Positions 3,750 through 13,202 of a stretch of 15,366 nt of DNA are shown in pieces. The position numbers were made by a program, and so were the translations under genes. Under the pieces are notes generated by a model. It saw only the letters and a program-made list of their open reading frames with translations. It was not told the origin of the DNA and made no database searches. Source of the stretch: RFPI01 sp964470195 (GTDB lineage: Bacteria > Pseudomonadota > Gammaproteobacteria > Burkholderiales > Methylophilaceae); contig CAYYBG010000041.1 of NCBI GenBank assembly GCA_964470195.1, positions 1 through 15,366 of the forward strand, in the 5' to 3' direction. How positions within the stretch are numbered: position 1 is the stretch's first letter; each line of letters opens with the position of its first letter.

Positions 3750-6700
3750 ATGAGCTATTCCTTTACCGAAAAAAAACGTATCCGTAAGAGTTTCGCCAAA
3801 CGCGAAAGCGTGCAAGAAGTTCCATACTTGCTCGCTATGCAGCTGGAATCTTACGCTTCGTTCCTTCAAGCGGATGTTTTTGCTGATAAACGCGAAAATG
3901 TCGGATTGCAAGCTACTTTTAACTCAATTTTTCCTATCGTCAGCCACTCTGGCAATGCACGATTGGATTTTGTTAGTTATAACTTAGGCGATGAGCCTTT
4001 TGATGTTAAAGAATGTCAGCAACGTGGTTTGACATACGCGGCACCTTTACGCGTTAAAGTCCGTTTGACTATTATGGACAAAGAAGCATCCAAACCAACG
4101 GTAAAAGAAGTCAAAGAACAAGAAGTCTATATGGGCGAACTGCCATTGATGACTGAAAACGGTTCTTTTGTGATTAATGGTACTGAGCGGGTTATTGTGT
4201 CTCAGTTACATCGTAGTCCCGGTGTATTTTTTGAACATGATCGGGGTAAAACGCATAGTTCAGGCAAACTACTATTCTCGGCACGTATCATTCCTTACCG
4301 TGGCTCTTGGTTAGATTTCGAATTCGATCCAAAAGATTACCTATATTTCCGAGTTGACCGACGTCGTAAGATGCCTGTGACTATTTTGTTGAAAGCTTTG
4401 GGATATAACCCGGAGCAAATTCTGCAAACATTTTTCGATACAGATACATTTCATATCACAGCCAAGGCCGTATCTTTTGAGTTAGTGCCAGAACGCTTGC
4501 GTGGAGAAGTGGCAAAGTTTGATATTTTGGCTAAAGACGGATCAGTGATTGTCGCCAAAGATAAACGTATTACGGTAAAACATATCCGCGATATGGAAAA
4601 GGCTGGTATTAGCAAAATTGAAGTGCCTGAGGAATTTTTATTTGGTCGTACGATTGCTAAAAACATTATTGATAAACAGACTGGTGAAGTGTTGGTAAGT
4701 GCCAACGATGAAGTGACTGAGAATGTTCTCGCCAAATTACGTGATTCAGGTATTACTCAAATTAACACCTTGTACTCTAATGATTTGGACCATGGCGATT
4801 ATATTGCCCAGACTTTACGCGTCGACGAGATTCCTGATCAATACAGTGCTCGAGTAGCTATCTATCGTATGATGCGCCCAGGTGAACCACCGACAGAAGA
4901 GGCTGTTGAGGCTTTATTTGATGGTTTATTCTTTAATGAAGATCGTTATGATTTGTCTGTAGTCGGTCGTATGAAATTCAATCGTCGTGCATTCCCTGAA
5001 AAGGTTGAAGAACGAACTGCCACTTGGTTGCGTAAATTTTACGAAAGTATCGGCCCGCAAGGTGCTGAGGGGAAATCTACACTATCCAATGACGATATCT
5101 TGGCAGTGATTGGGATTCTTGTTGAGCTCCGCAATGGTCGCGGTGAAATTGATGATATCGATCATTTAGGTAATCGTCGTATTCGCTCAGTAGGTGAGTT
5201 GGCAGAAAATCAGTTCCGTGCAGGTTTAGTCCGTGTCGAACGTGCGGTGAAAGAACGTTTGAGTCAAGCTGAATCTGAAAATCTAATGCCTCATGACTTA
5301 ATTAACGCCAAACCGGTTTCGAGCGCTATCCGTGAGTTTTTTGGCTCAAGTCAGTTGAGTCAATTTATGGATCAAACGAATCCACTTTCTGAAATTACGC
5401 ATAAACGTCGTGTATCAGCTTTAGGCCCAGGTGGTTTAACACGTGAACGTGCAGGCTTTGAAGTTCGTGACGTTCACGCCACACACTATGGCCGCGTATG
5501 TCCTATTGAAACCCCTGAAGGTCCAAATATTGGCTTGATTAACTCACTTGCTTTATTTGCGCGTACAAATAAATATGGTTTCTTAGAAACTCCCTATCGT
5601 CGTGTCGACGGTAATAAAGTGAGTGCAAAAATTGACTATTTATCTGCAATTGAAGAAAGCCAGTATGTAATTGCGCAGGCTAATTCTGAGTTAGATGCTA
5701 AGGGTCAATTCAAAGAGGATTTGATTTCAGCTCGTCATCACAATGAATTTATGATGTCTCAGCCCGATCGAGTGCAATATATGGATGTAGCTCCAGGTCA
5801 AATTGTTTCTGTTGCAGCTTCGTTGATTCCGTTCTTAGAGCATGACGACGCCAACCGAGCTTTGATGGGAGCTAACATGCAACGTCAGGCTGTGCCATGT
5901 TTACGTGCAGAAAAAGCAGTAGTGGGTACGGGTATTGAGCGCACTGTCGCGCTGGACTCTGGTACTACCGTTCAAGCTAAGCGTGGAGGAGTGGTAGACT
6001 ATGTGGACTCTAGCCGTGTGGTCATTCGTGTGCATGACGATGAGGCCATCGCTGGTGAGGTCGGTGTCGATATCTACAATCTGATCAAATACACACGTTC
6101 TAACCAAAATACCAATATCAACCAACGTCCATTAGTGAAGGTAGGTGACCATATTGCACGAGGTGACATCATCGCTGATGGCGCTTCTACTGATATGGGT
6201 GAATTGGCTTTGGGTCAAAATATGTTGGTAGCATTTATGCCATGGAACGGCTTTAACTACGAAGACTCGATTTTGATTTCTGAGCGTGTTGTTGCGGATG
6301 ACCGTTATACCTCTATTCATATTGAAGAGTTGTCAGTGGTGGCACGTGACACCAAGCTAGGTCCAGAAGAAATTACCCGTGACATCTCCAATCTATCAGA
6401 GCGTATGCTCGGTCGTTTAGATGACTCAGGCATCATTTACATTGGTGCCGAAGTTGAGGCTGGTGATGTATTGGTTGGCAAAGTCACGCCAAAAGGTGAA
6501 ACCCAACTTACTCCAGAAGAAAAACTGTTACGTGCTATTTTTGGTGAAAAAGCGTCTGACGTTAAAGATACCAGCTTGCGCGTACCTTCTGGAATGTCTG
6601 GTACGGTGATTGATGTGCAAGTATTTACCCGTGAGGGGATTGAGCGTGATGCACGTGCACAACAAATTATTGACGACCAACTCAACCATTACAAACAAGA

Positions 6701-7922
6701 TCTGGCCGACCAAATGCGTATCGTTGAGGATGATACTTTTGGACGTATTCAACGTTTGTTAGAGGATAAAGTAGCTACCGGTGGTCCAAACAAACTGAAA
6801 AAAGGCGAGAAAGTCACGGCAGATTATTTGCAAGCAGTAGGTCGTTACGATTGGTTTGATATTCGTCTGTCTGACGAAGAAGCTGCTCGTCAATTAGAGC
6901 AGTTGAAAGAGAGCCTGGCGACAGCCCGTGTTGAATTCGATCAACGTTTTGAAGAGAAAAAACGTAAATTAACTCAGGGCGATGATCTGCAAGCTGGCGT
7001 TTTAAAAATGGTGAAGGTGTATCTTGCTGTTAAACGTCGTATTCAGCCTGGTGACAAAATGGCAGGTCGTCATGGTAACAAAGGTGTTATCTCTAAGATT
7101 GCGCCAGTTGAAGACATGCCACACATGGCTGACGGTACGCCGGTAGATATTGTATTGAACCCACTTGGTGTGCCATCTCGTATGAATATTGGTCAGATTT
7201 TAGAAACCCACTTAGGTTGGGCTGCTAAAGGGTTGGGTCAACGTATCGGTGAAATGTTGGAAAAACAATCTAAGGTGAATGAGGTTCGCAAATTCTTGGA
7301 TCAAGTTTATAACAGTGGCAATGGTAAGTCAGAAGAAATCAAATCTTTGACAGACAATGAAGTCATTGAGTTAGCGCATAATCTGAAAGGTGGTGTGCCA
7401 TTTGCAACCCCTGTATTTGACGGTGCTACGGAAGCGGATATCAAAGCCATGTTAGATTTGGCTTATCCAGATGAAGATCCAAGAACACAGCAACTTCAGT
7501 TCTCTGCAGGCAAGACACAAGTCATGCTAATAGATGGTAGAACAGGAGAAGCTTTCGAGCGTCCAGTGACAGTTGGTTATATGCATGTACTGAAATTGCA
7601 TCACTTGGTGGATGACAAGATGCATGCTCGTTCAACTGGTCCTTACAGTTTGGTCACACAGCAACCATTGGGTGGTAAAGCTCAGTTTGGTGGACAACGC
7701 TTTGGTGAAATGGAAGTTTGGGCTTTGGAAGCATATGGTGCCTCATATACATTGCAGGAAATGTTAACTGTGAAATCTGACGATGTGTCAGGTAGAACCA
7801 AGGTCTATGAAAATATCGTGAAGGGCGAGCACAAAATTGATGCCGGTATGCCGGAATCCTTTAATGTGCTGGTAAAAGAGATTCGTTCTCTTGCCATCGA
7901 TATTGACCTTGACCGTAACTAA
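3750..7922 (+). CDS. rpoB: DNA-directed RNA polymerase subunit beta
   Basis: The beta subunit (1390 aa; E. coli 1342) forms one pincer of RNA polymerase and much of the active-site wall, and contains the rifampicin pocket. It starts MSYSFTEKKRIRKSFAKRES, the usual N-terminus. The rifampicin region has D541, H551 and S556 (equivalent to E. coli 516, 526 and 531), all wild type, so a rifampicin-sensitive enzyme is expected. Later landmarks are GFNYEDSILISERVV, GDKMAGRHGNKGVIS with active-site lysine K1103, and the C-terminal PESFNVLVKEIRSLAIDIDL that docks on beta'. ATG 3750 has GGAG at 3741-3744. The gene follows a partial terminator and is 37 nt from rpoC. No frameshift or missing domain is seen. 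Confidence 0.99.
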   Translation: MSYSFTEKKRIRKSFAKRESVQEVPYLLAMQLESYASFLQADVFADKRENVGLQATFNSIFPIVSHSGNARLDFVSYNLGDEPFDVKECQQRGLTYAAPLRVKVRLTIMDKEASKPTVKEVKEQEVYMGELPLMTENGSFVINGTERVIVSQLHRSPGVFFEHDRGKTHSSGKLLFSARIIPYRGSWLDFEFDPKDYLYFRVDRRRKMPVTILLKALGYNPEQILQTFFDTDTFHITAKAVSFELVPERLRGEVAKFDILAKDGSVIVAKDKRITVKHIRDMEKAGISKIEVPEEFLFGRTIAKNIIDKQTGEVLVSANDEVTENVLAKLRDSGITQINTLYSNDLDHGDYIAQTLRVDEIPDQYSARVAIYRMMRPGEPPTEEAVEALFDGLFFNEDRYDLSVVGRMKFNRRAFPEKVEERTATWLRKFYESIGPQGAEGKSTLSNDDILAVIGILVELRNGRGEIDDIDHLGNRRIRSVGELAENQFRAGLVRVERAVKERLSQAESENLMPHDLINAKPVSSAIREFFGSSQLSQFMDQTNPLSEITHKRRVSALGPGGLTRERAGFEVRDVHATHYGRVCPIETPEGPNIGLINSLALFARTNKYGFLETPYRRVDGNKVSAKIDYLSAIEESQYVIAQANSELDAKGQFKEDLISARHHNEFMMSQPDRVQYMDVAPGQIVSVAASLIPFLEHDDANRALMGANMQRQAVPCLRAEKAVVGTGIERTVALDSGTTVQAKRGGVVDYVDSSRVVIRVHDDEAIAGEVGVDIYNLIKYTRSNQNTNINQRPLVKVGDHIARGDIIADGASTDMGELALGQNMLVAFMPWNGFNYEDSILISERVVADDRYTSIHIEELSVVARDTKLGPEEITRDISNLSERMLGRLDDSGIIYIGAEVEAGDVLVGKVTPKGETQLTPEEKLLRAIFGEKASDVKDTSLRVPSGMSGTVIDVQVFTREGIERDARAQQIIDDQLNHYKQDLADQMRIVEDDTFGRIQRLLEDKVATGGPNKLKKGEKVTADYLQAVGRYDWFDIRLSDEEAARQLEQLKESLATARVEFDQRFEEKKRKLTQGDDLQAGVLKMVKVYLAVKRRIQPGDKMAGRHGNKGVISKIAPVEDMPHMADGTPVDIVLNPLGVPSRMNIGQILETHLGWAAKGLGQRIGEMLEKQSKVNEVRKFLDQVYNSGNGKSEEIKSLTDNEVIELAHNLKGGVPFATPVFDGATEADIKAMLDLAYPDEDPRTQQLQFSAGKTQVMLIDGRTGEAFERPVTVGYMHVLKLHHLVDDKMHARSTGPYSLVTQQPLGGKAQFGGQRFGEMEVWALEAYGASYTLQEMLTVKSDDVSGRTKVYENIVKGEHKIDAGMPESFNVLVKEIRSLAIDIDLDRN

Positions 7923-7931
7923 CAGTTAGCA

Positions 7932-7947
7932 ATTCGCTGAAGCGAAT
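7932..7947 (+). other. Small hairpin next to the rpoC ribosome binding site
   Basis: ATTCGC (7932-7937) pairs with GCGAAT (7942-7947) around a TGAA loop. It fills most of the 37-nt rpoB-rpoC spacer and abuts the rpoC Shine-Dalgarno AAAGGAG (7948-7954). It may modulate ribosome access or coupling to rpoB, but no function is established. Confidence 0.45.
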
Positions 7948-7959
7948 AAAGGAGATTAA

Positions 7960-10900
7960 ATGAAAGCTCTATTAGACTTATTCAAGCAAGTCACACAGGA
8001 AGAAGAGTTTGATGCAATTAAAATTGCCTTGGCTTCTCCTGAGAAAATCCGCTCTTGGTCTTATGGTGAGGTGAAAAAACCGGAAACCATTAATTACAGA
8101 ACATTCAAGCCAGAGCGCGATGGTTTGTTCTGTGCCAAAATTTTCGGCCCTATCAAGGATTACGAGTGCTTATGTGGCAAATATAAGCGTCTTAAACATC
8201 GTGGCGTCATTTGTGAAAAATGTGGCGTTGAGGTGACTTTGTCTAAGGTGCGTCGTGAACGCATGGGGCATATTGAACTGGCTAGCCCAGTGGCGCATAT
8301 TTGGTTCTTGAAGAGTTTGCCTAGTCGTTTAGGTATGGTGCTTGATATCGCTTTGCGTGATATTGAGCGTGTGCTGTATTTTGAAGCATACATCGTTGTT
8401 GAGCCTGGAATGACACCCTTAACACGTGGCCAGTTATTGACGGAAGATGACTACCTAGCCAAGGTTGAAGAGTACGGTGATGAATTTTCAGCCGTGATGG
8501 GTGCGGAAGGTGTTCGTGATTTACTGCGCACTATGGATATTCACTCAGAAATAGAAAATCTTCGCAAAGAATTGAGTGAAACGGGCTCGGAAGCAAAGAT
8601 TAAAAAAATAGCTAAGCGTCTTAAAGTACTTGAGGCATTTCAAAAATCAGGGATTAAACCTGAATGGATGATTTTGGAAGTATTGCCTGTACTTCCACCA
8701 GAGTTGCGTCCATTAGTGCCTTTGGATGGTGGTCGTTTTGCAACTTCAGACTTAAATGACCTATATCGTCGCGTGATTAATCGAAACAATCGTTTGAAAC
8801 GACTATTAGATTTAAAAGCACCTGAAATTATCGTTCGTAACGAAAAGCGTATGTTACAAGAGGCGGTAGACTCACTATTAGATAATGGCAGACGCGGCAA
8901 GGTGATGACCGGTGCTAATAAACGCCCACTGAAATCATTAGCAGATATGATTAAGGGTAAAGGTGGTCGTTTCCGTCAAAACTTGTTGGGTAAACGTGTT
9001 GACTACTCTGGACGCTCTGTTATTGTTGTTGGTCCACAACTCAAGCTACATCAATGTGGGTTGCCAAAAAAAATGGCCTTGGAGTTGTTTAAGCCATTTA
9101 TTTTTCATAAATTAGAAATTTTAGGCTTAGCGACTACGATTAAGGCTGCCAAGAAAAAAGTCGAAGAAGAAGGTCCAGAAGTATGGGATATTCTCGAGGA
9201 TGTCATTCGCGAGCACCCAGTTTTATTAAATCGTGCTCCTACCTTACACCGCTTAGGTATTCAAGCCTTTGAGCCAGTATTGATTGAGGGTAAAGCGATT
9301 CAGTTACACCCATTGGTTTGTGCAGCTTTTAATGCTGACTTTGATGGAGACCAAATGGCGGTGCACGTTCCATTGAGCCTAGAGGCGCAGATGGAAGCTC
9401 GTACTTTGATGCTTGCGTCTAATAATGTGCTTTCTCCAGCCAATGGCGAACCAATTATTGTTCCTTCACAGGATATCGTGCTTGGTCTGTATTATATGAC
9501 GCGCGAGAAATTGGCCGCACGCGGTGAAGGAATGTATTTTGCCGATGTATCCGAAGTACAACGTGCCTATGCGGTTGGTGCAGTAGATTTGCATGCCAAA
9601 ATTAGTGTGCGTATCCAAGAATATGATTTGGAATTAGATGGTAGTAAACAAGAAAAAATCACCCGCTATCAAACTACTGTAGGACGTGCTTTATTGTCTG
9701 AAATTCTGCCTGCTGGCTTGCCTTTCAGTTTGATTGATAAGGCACTAAAGAAGAAAGAAATTTCTAGATTAATTAACGCTGGTTTCCGTAAAGTTGGTAT
9801 CCGTGAAACAGTGATTTTGGCTGACAAGTTAATGAGCATGGGCTACGCCTATGCTACCCGCGCAGGTATCTCTATCAGTATCAACGACATGTTGGTGCCA
9901 CCTGAAAAGTCACAATTGATTGCTGCGGCCGAAGCTGAAGTGAAAGAAATTGAAGACCAATATGTATCTGGTTTGGTGACACAAGGTGAGCGCTATAACA
10001 AAGTAGTTGATATTTGGGGTCGTGCAGGTGACAAAGTTGCTGATGCGATGATGAAGCAGCTTAAAGAAGAAGCTGTTTTCAGCGCTAGTGGTCAGCAAGT
10101 CAATGACAAAGATGGTAAACCTTTGCGTCAAGAGTCATTCAATGCCATTTATATGATGGCTGACTCTGGCGCTCGAGGTTCTGCCGCTCAGGTAAGGCAG
10201 TTAGCTGGTATGCGTGGTCTGATGGCTAAACCAGATGGTTCAATTATTGAAACTCCGATTACTGCTAACTTCCGTGATGGGCTAAATGTATTGCAGTACT
10301 TCATTTCTACACATGGTGCTCGTAAAGGTCTTGCAGATACTGCTTTAAAGACCGCCAACTCGGGTTACTTGACTCGTCGACTAGTTGACGTCACTCAAGA
10401 CTTGGTAGTGACAGAGCATGACTGCGGAACTACCGAAGGTCTAGTGACTAAAGCATTGGTTAAAGGTGGTGAAGTGGTCGAGCCATTACATGACCGTATC
10501 TTGGGACGTACTGCTGCATTAGATATATTGCATCCCGAAACACAGGAGGTCATTTATCCAGCAGGAACACTATTGAGTGAAGATGAAGTTGAGCGAATTG
10601 ATGAGCTTGGTATTGATGAAGTTAAAGTTCGTACAGCGCTCACATGTGATACTCGCTACGGTATATGTGCTAAGTGTTATGGTCGTGACCTAGGTCGAGG
10701 CAAGTTGATTAATATGGGAGAGGCAGTTGGTGTGATTGCAGCGCAATCCATCGGTGAGCCTGGCACTCAGCTAACAATGCGTACTTTCCATATTGGTGGT
10801 GCCGTATCGCGTGCAGCTTCGGTCAGTCAAGTGGAAAGTAAATCTAATGGTACAGTGCGTTTCTCTTCAACTATGCGCTATGTTACCAATGCCAGAAATG

Positions 10901-12210
10901 AGCAAGTGGTGATTTCTCGAAATGGAGAAGCCATTGTATTAGATGATAATGGTCGTGAGCGTGAACGCCACAAGATTCCTTACGGCGCAACCTTGATTAT
11001 TCAAGACGGTAAACAAGTAAAAGCTGGACAGCCAGTTGCTACATGGGATCCACATACACGTCCAATCATTACCGAGTATGCTGGTCGTGTGAAATTTGAG
11101 AACGTTGAAGAGGGTATAACGGTTGCCAAGCAAATCGACGAAGTTACAGGTTTGTCTTCATTGGTTGTGATTGACCCTAAACAACGTGCTGGTCAAAGTA
11201 AAGGTTTACGTCCACAGGTGAAATTGTTGGACAGTAATGGTAATGAAGTCAAAGTTGCTGGCAGTGACGTGTCAGTGAATGTTACTTTCCAATTAGGTTG
11301 TATTATCACAGTGAAGGATGGCCAAGAAGTAGGGGTTGGTGAAGTATTGGCTCGTATTCCACAAGAGTCATCTAAAACACGTGATATTACCGGTGGTCTT
11401 CCTCGCGTTGCAGAGTTGTTTGAAGCTCGTTCACCAAAGGACTCCGGTATGTTGGCTGAAATTACTGGTACCGTATCCTTCGGTAAAGATACCAAGGGTA
11501 AACAGCGTTTGATCATTACTGACTTAGACGGAGTGACTAATGAGTATCTGATTCCAAAAGATAAACACGTCACCGTGCACGACGGCCAAGTCGTCACTAA
11601 GGGTGAAAGTATTGTGGACGGCCCAGCTGATCCCCAAGATATCCTGCGTCTGCAAGGTCGCGAAGCCCTAGCGCGATACATCATCGATGAAGTTCAAGAT
11701 GTTTATCGTTTGCAGGGTGTGAAGATTAATGACAAGCATATCGAAGTAATCGTAAGGCAGATGTTGCGTCGTGTACGTATTACCGATGCTGGTGACACCT
11801 CCTTCATTATGGGTGAGCAAGTGGAACGTGCAGATGTGTTGGCAGAAAACGAAAGAGTGGTTGCCGAAAACAAGCGTCCTGCAAGCTTTGAGTATGTGCT
11901 GTTGGGTATTACTAAAGCTTCCTTGTCCACAGACTCCTTTATTTCTGCAGCTTCCTTCCAGGAAACTACGCGAGTTCTCACCGAGGCTGCGATACTTGGC
12001 AAGCGCGATGATTTGCGTGGTCTGAAGGAAAATGTGATTGTTGGTCGCTTGATCCCAGCAGGTACAGGTTTGGCTTATCACGAAACGCGTAAGCGTGGTG
12101 GAGTGACCCAGCCTTCGACCATGGATGAAGTGGTTGAGGTCTTCGAGGAGCAAAACAACGTAGTTTCCGAACAGCCTGAGTCAGAGGCAGGAAACACTGA
12201 GATAGCTTGA
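7960..12210 (+). CDS. rpoC: DNA-directed RNA polymerase subunit beta'
   Basis: Beta' (1416 aa; E. coli 1407) carries the catalytic magnesium site and the clamp of RNA polymerase. The N-terminal zinc ribbon has C70, C72, C85 and C88. The absolutely conserved NADFDGD motif is at residues 458-464, giving catalytic D460, D462 and D464, the same numbers as E. coli. The bridge helix and trigger loop region includes MRGLMAKPDGSIIETPI and FISTHGARKGLADTALKTAN. The second zinc site has C822, C896, C903 and C906. The length agrees with retention of the proteobacterial insertion in the trigger loop. ATG 7960 has AAAGGAG at 7948-7954. The stop codon TGA lies inside the -35 hexamer of a predicted promoter for rpsL. 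Confidence 0.99.
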   Translation: MKALLDLFKQVTQEEEFDAIKIALASPEKIRSWSYGEVKKPETINYRTFKPERDGLFCAKIFGPIKDYECLCGKYKRLKHRGVICEKCGVEVTLSKVRRERMGHIELASPVAHIWFLKSLPSRLGMVLDIALRDIERVLYFEAYIVVEPGMTPLTRGQLLTEDDYLAKVEEYGDEFSAVMGAEGVRDLLRTMDIHSEIENLRKELSETGSEAKIKKIAKRLKVLEAFQKSGIKPEWMILEVLPVLPPELRPLVPLDGGRFATSDLNDLYRRVINRNNRLKRLLDLKAPEIIVRNEKRMLQEAVDSLLDNGRRGKVMTGANKRPLKSLADMIKGKGGRFRQNLLGKRVDYSGRSVIVVGPQLKLHQCGLPKKMALELFKPFIFHKLEILGLATTIKAAKKKVEEEGPEVWDILEDVIREHPVLLNRAPTLHRLGIQAFEPVLIEGKAIQLHPLVCAAFNADFDGDQMAVHVPLSLEAQMEARTLMLASNNVLSPANGEPIIVPSQDIVLGLYYMTREKLAARGEGMYFADVSEVQRAYAVGAVDLHAKISVRIQEYDLELDGSKQEKITRYQTTVGRALLSEILPAGLPFSLIDKALKKKEISRLINAGFRKVGIRETVILADKLMSMGYAYATRAGISISINDMLVPPEKSQLIAAAEAEVKEIEDQYVSGLVTQGERYNKVVDIWGRAGDKVADAMMKQLKEEAVFSASGQQVNDKDGKPLRQESFNAIYMMADSGARGSAAQVRQLAGMRGLMAKPDGSIIETPITANFRDGLNVLQYFISTHGARKGLADTALKTANSGYLTRRLVDVTQDLVVTEHDCGTTEGLVTKALVKGGEVVEPLHDRILGRTAALDILHPETQEVIYPAGTLLSEDEVERIDELGIDEVKVRTALTCDTRYGICAKCYGRDLGRGKLINMGEAVGVIAAQSIGEPGTQLTMRTFHIGGAVSRAASVSQVESKSNGTVRFSSTMRYVTNARNEQVVISRNGEAIVLDDNGRERERHKIPYGATLIIQDGKQVKAGQPVATWDPHTRPIITEYAGRVKFENVEEGITVAKQIDEVTGLSSLVVIDPKQRAGQSKGLRPQVKLLDSNGNEVKVAGSDVSVNVTFQLGCIITVKDGQEVGVGEVLARIPQESSKTRDITGGLPRVAELFEARSPKDSGMLAEITGTVSFGKDTKGKQRLIITDLDGVTNEYLIPKDKHVTVHDGQVVTKGESIVDGPADPQDILRLQGREALARYIIDEVQDVYRLQGVKINDKHIEVIVRQMLRRVRITDAGDTSFIMGEQVERADVLAENERVVAENKRPASFEYVLLGITKASLSTDSFISAASFQETTRVLTEAAILGKRDDLRGLKENVIVGRLIPAGTGLAYHETRKRGGVTQPSTMDEVVEVFEEQNNVVSEQPESEAGNTEIA

Positions 12211-12235
12211 CATAAAACTCAACGCTAAATAGAAT
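12207..12235 (+). promoter_or_regulatory. Sigma70-type promoter for rpsL-rpsG-fusA-tuf, overlapping the rpoC stop
   Basis: A perfect -35 hexamer TTGACA (12207-12212), an optimal 17-nt spacer and -10 TAGAAT (12230-12235, one mismatch to TATAAT) sit directly at the end of rpoC. The rpoC stop TGA (12208-12210) is part of the -35 box. The predicted start is near 12242, only a few bases before a terminator hairpin. The hexamers are read directly from sequence; activity is inferred. Confidence 0.75.
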
Positions 12236-12246
12236 GCTATGTTTTC

Positions 12247-12278
12247 CGGGATGGCCTTTTCGCCGTCCCGTACTTTTT
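12247..12278 (+). terminator. Intrinsic terminator between rpoC and rpsL
   Basis: CGGGATGGC (12247-12255) pairs with GCCGTCCCG (12262-12270), nine pairs with one T·G, around a CTTTTC loop, then TACTTTTT. It is a good rho-independent terminator for the rpoBC transcript. It also falls within the first roughly 35 nt of any transcript from the promoter at 12207-12235, so it could attenuate the str operon as well. Confidence 0.85.
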
Positions 12279-12293
12279 ACAGGATTATAGGTT

Positions 12294-12671
12294 ATGCCAA
12301 CCATCAACCAATTAGTGCGCAAACCGCGCCAAAAAGTAGTTGTTAAAAGCAAGGTGCCAGCTCTGGAGAGTTGTCCTCAGAAGCGTGGCGTTTGTACGCG
12401 CGTTTACACCACTACCCCCAAAAAACCTAACTCTGCTTTGCGTAAAGTGGCTAAGGTAAGACTAACTAATGGCTATGAAGTCATTAGTTACATCGGCGGT
12501 GAAGGCCATAATTTGCAGGAACACAGTGTGGTATTAATTCGTGGTGGTCGTGTTAAGGACTTGCCAGGTGTGCGTTATCACATGGTTCGCGGTAGCTTGG
12601 ATACTGCTGGTGTGAAAGATCGTAAGCAGTCACGCTCCAAATACGGTGCTAAGCGCCCTAAAGAGGCTTAA
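12294..12671 (+). CDS. rpsL: 30S ribosomal protein S12
   Basis: S12 (125 aa; E. coli 124) lies at the decoding centre and controls accuracy of tRNA selection. The sequence runs MPTINQLVRKPRQ, then CPQKRGVCTRVYTTTPKKPNSALRK, then GGEGHNLQEHSVVLIRGGRVKDLPGVRYH. K43, K88 and P91, the sites where streptomycin-resistance or dependence mutations occur, are all wild type. D89 in KDLPG is the residue methylthiolated by RimO in E. coli. ATG 12294 has AGGA at 12281-12284. It is the first gene of the str operon and is followed after only 30 nt by rpsG. Confidence 0.99.
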   Translation: MPTINQLVRKPRQKVVVKSKVPALESCPQKRGVCTRVYTTTPKKPNSALRKVAKVRLTNGYEVISYIGGEGHNLQEHSVVLIRGGRVKDLPGVRYHMVRGSLDTAGVKDRKQSRSKYGAKRPKEA

Positions 12672-12701
12672 TTATTAGCCGCCAGATAGAGGAATAGATA
12701 A

Positions 12702-13172
12702 ATGCCAAGACGTAGAGAAGTCCCTAAACGTAACATTCTGCCCGATCCAAAATTCGGTAGTCAGGAAGTTTCTAAATTTGTGAATGTACTGATGACAGGT
12801 GGTAAAAAGTCTGTAGCAGAACGTATTTTATACGGTGCTTTTGATCAAGTTTCCAACAAGAGTGGCAAAGATGCGCTAGAGGTATTTACTCTGGCTATTA
12901 ACAATCTTCGTCCAGTGGTTGAGGTTAAGAGTCGTCGTGTGGGTGGTGCAAATTATCAGGTGCCGGTTGAAGTTCGCCCAAACCGTCGTAGTGCGTTGGC
13001 AATGCGCTGGTTGCGTGATGCAGCCCGTAAGCGTGGTGAGAAATCCATGGACCTACGTCTGGCCGCTGAAATGGTTGAAGCGTCTGAAGGTCGTGGCGCT
13101 GCCATGAAAAAGCGTGAAGAAGTTCACCGTATGGCGGAAGCTAATAAAGCTTTCTCTCATTTCCGATTTTAA
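12702..13172 (+). CDS. rpsG: 30S ribosomal protein S7
   Basis: S7 (156 aa, usual bacterial length) is a primary 16S rRNA binder that nucleates assembly of the 30S head and contacts E-site tRNA. The sequence opens MPRRREVPKRNILPDPKFGS. It contains FVNVLMTGGKKSVAERI, the beta-hairpin region VEVKSRRVGGANYQVPVEV and RPNRRSALAMRWL, and ends EANKAFSHFRF. ATG 12702 is preceded by AGAGGAA (12688-12694). In E. coli S7 represses the str operon by binding the roughly 100-nt rpsL-rpsG spacer. The spacer here is only 30 nt, so that site in its E. coli form cannot be present. Confidence 0.99.
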   Translation: MPRRREVPKRNILPDPKFGSQEVSKFVNVLMTGGKKSVAERILYGAFDQVSNKSGKDALEVFTLAINNLRPVVEVKSRRVGGANYQVPVEVRPNRRSALAMRWLRDAARKRGEKSMDLRLAAEMVEASEGRGAAMKKREEVHRMAEANKAFSHFRF

Positions 13173-13202
13173 TCTAAAAGATTTATTAAGAAGGTACTCG
13201 CT

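Noticed and set aside
5367..5417. Threonine 543 in the rifampicin region (E. coli has N518) as a resistance change
   Set aside because: DQTNPLSE is, to my knowledge, the normal sequence in Betaproteobacteria, and the key residues D541, H551 and S556 are wild type.
11193..12153. Two open frames of about 160 codons on the minus strand over the end of rpoC
   Set aside because: They lie wholly inside the conserved rpoC coding region in another frame and have no recognisable domain or credible ribosome binding context.
12294..12671. Streptomycin-resistance changes in S12
   Set aside because: K43, K88 and P91 are all wild type.
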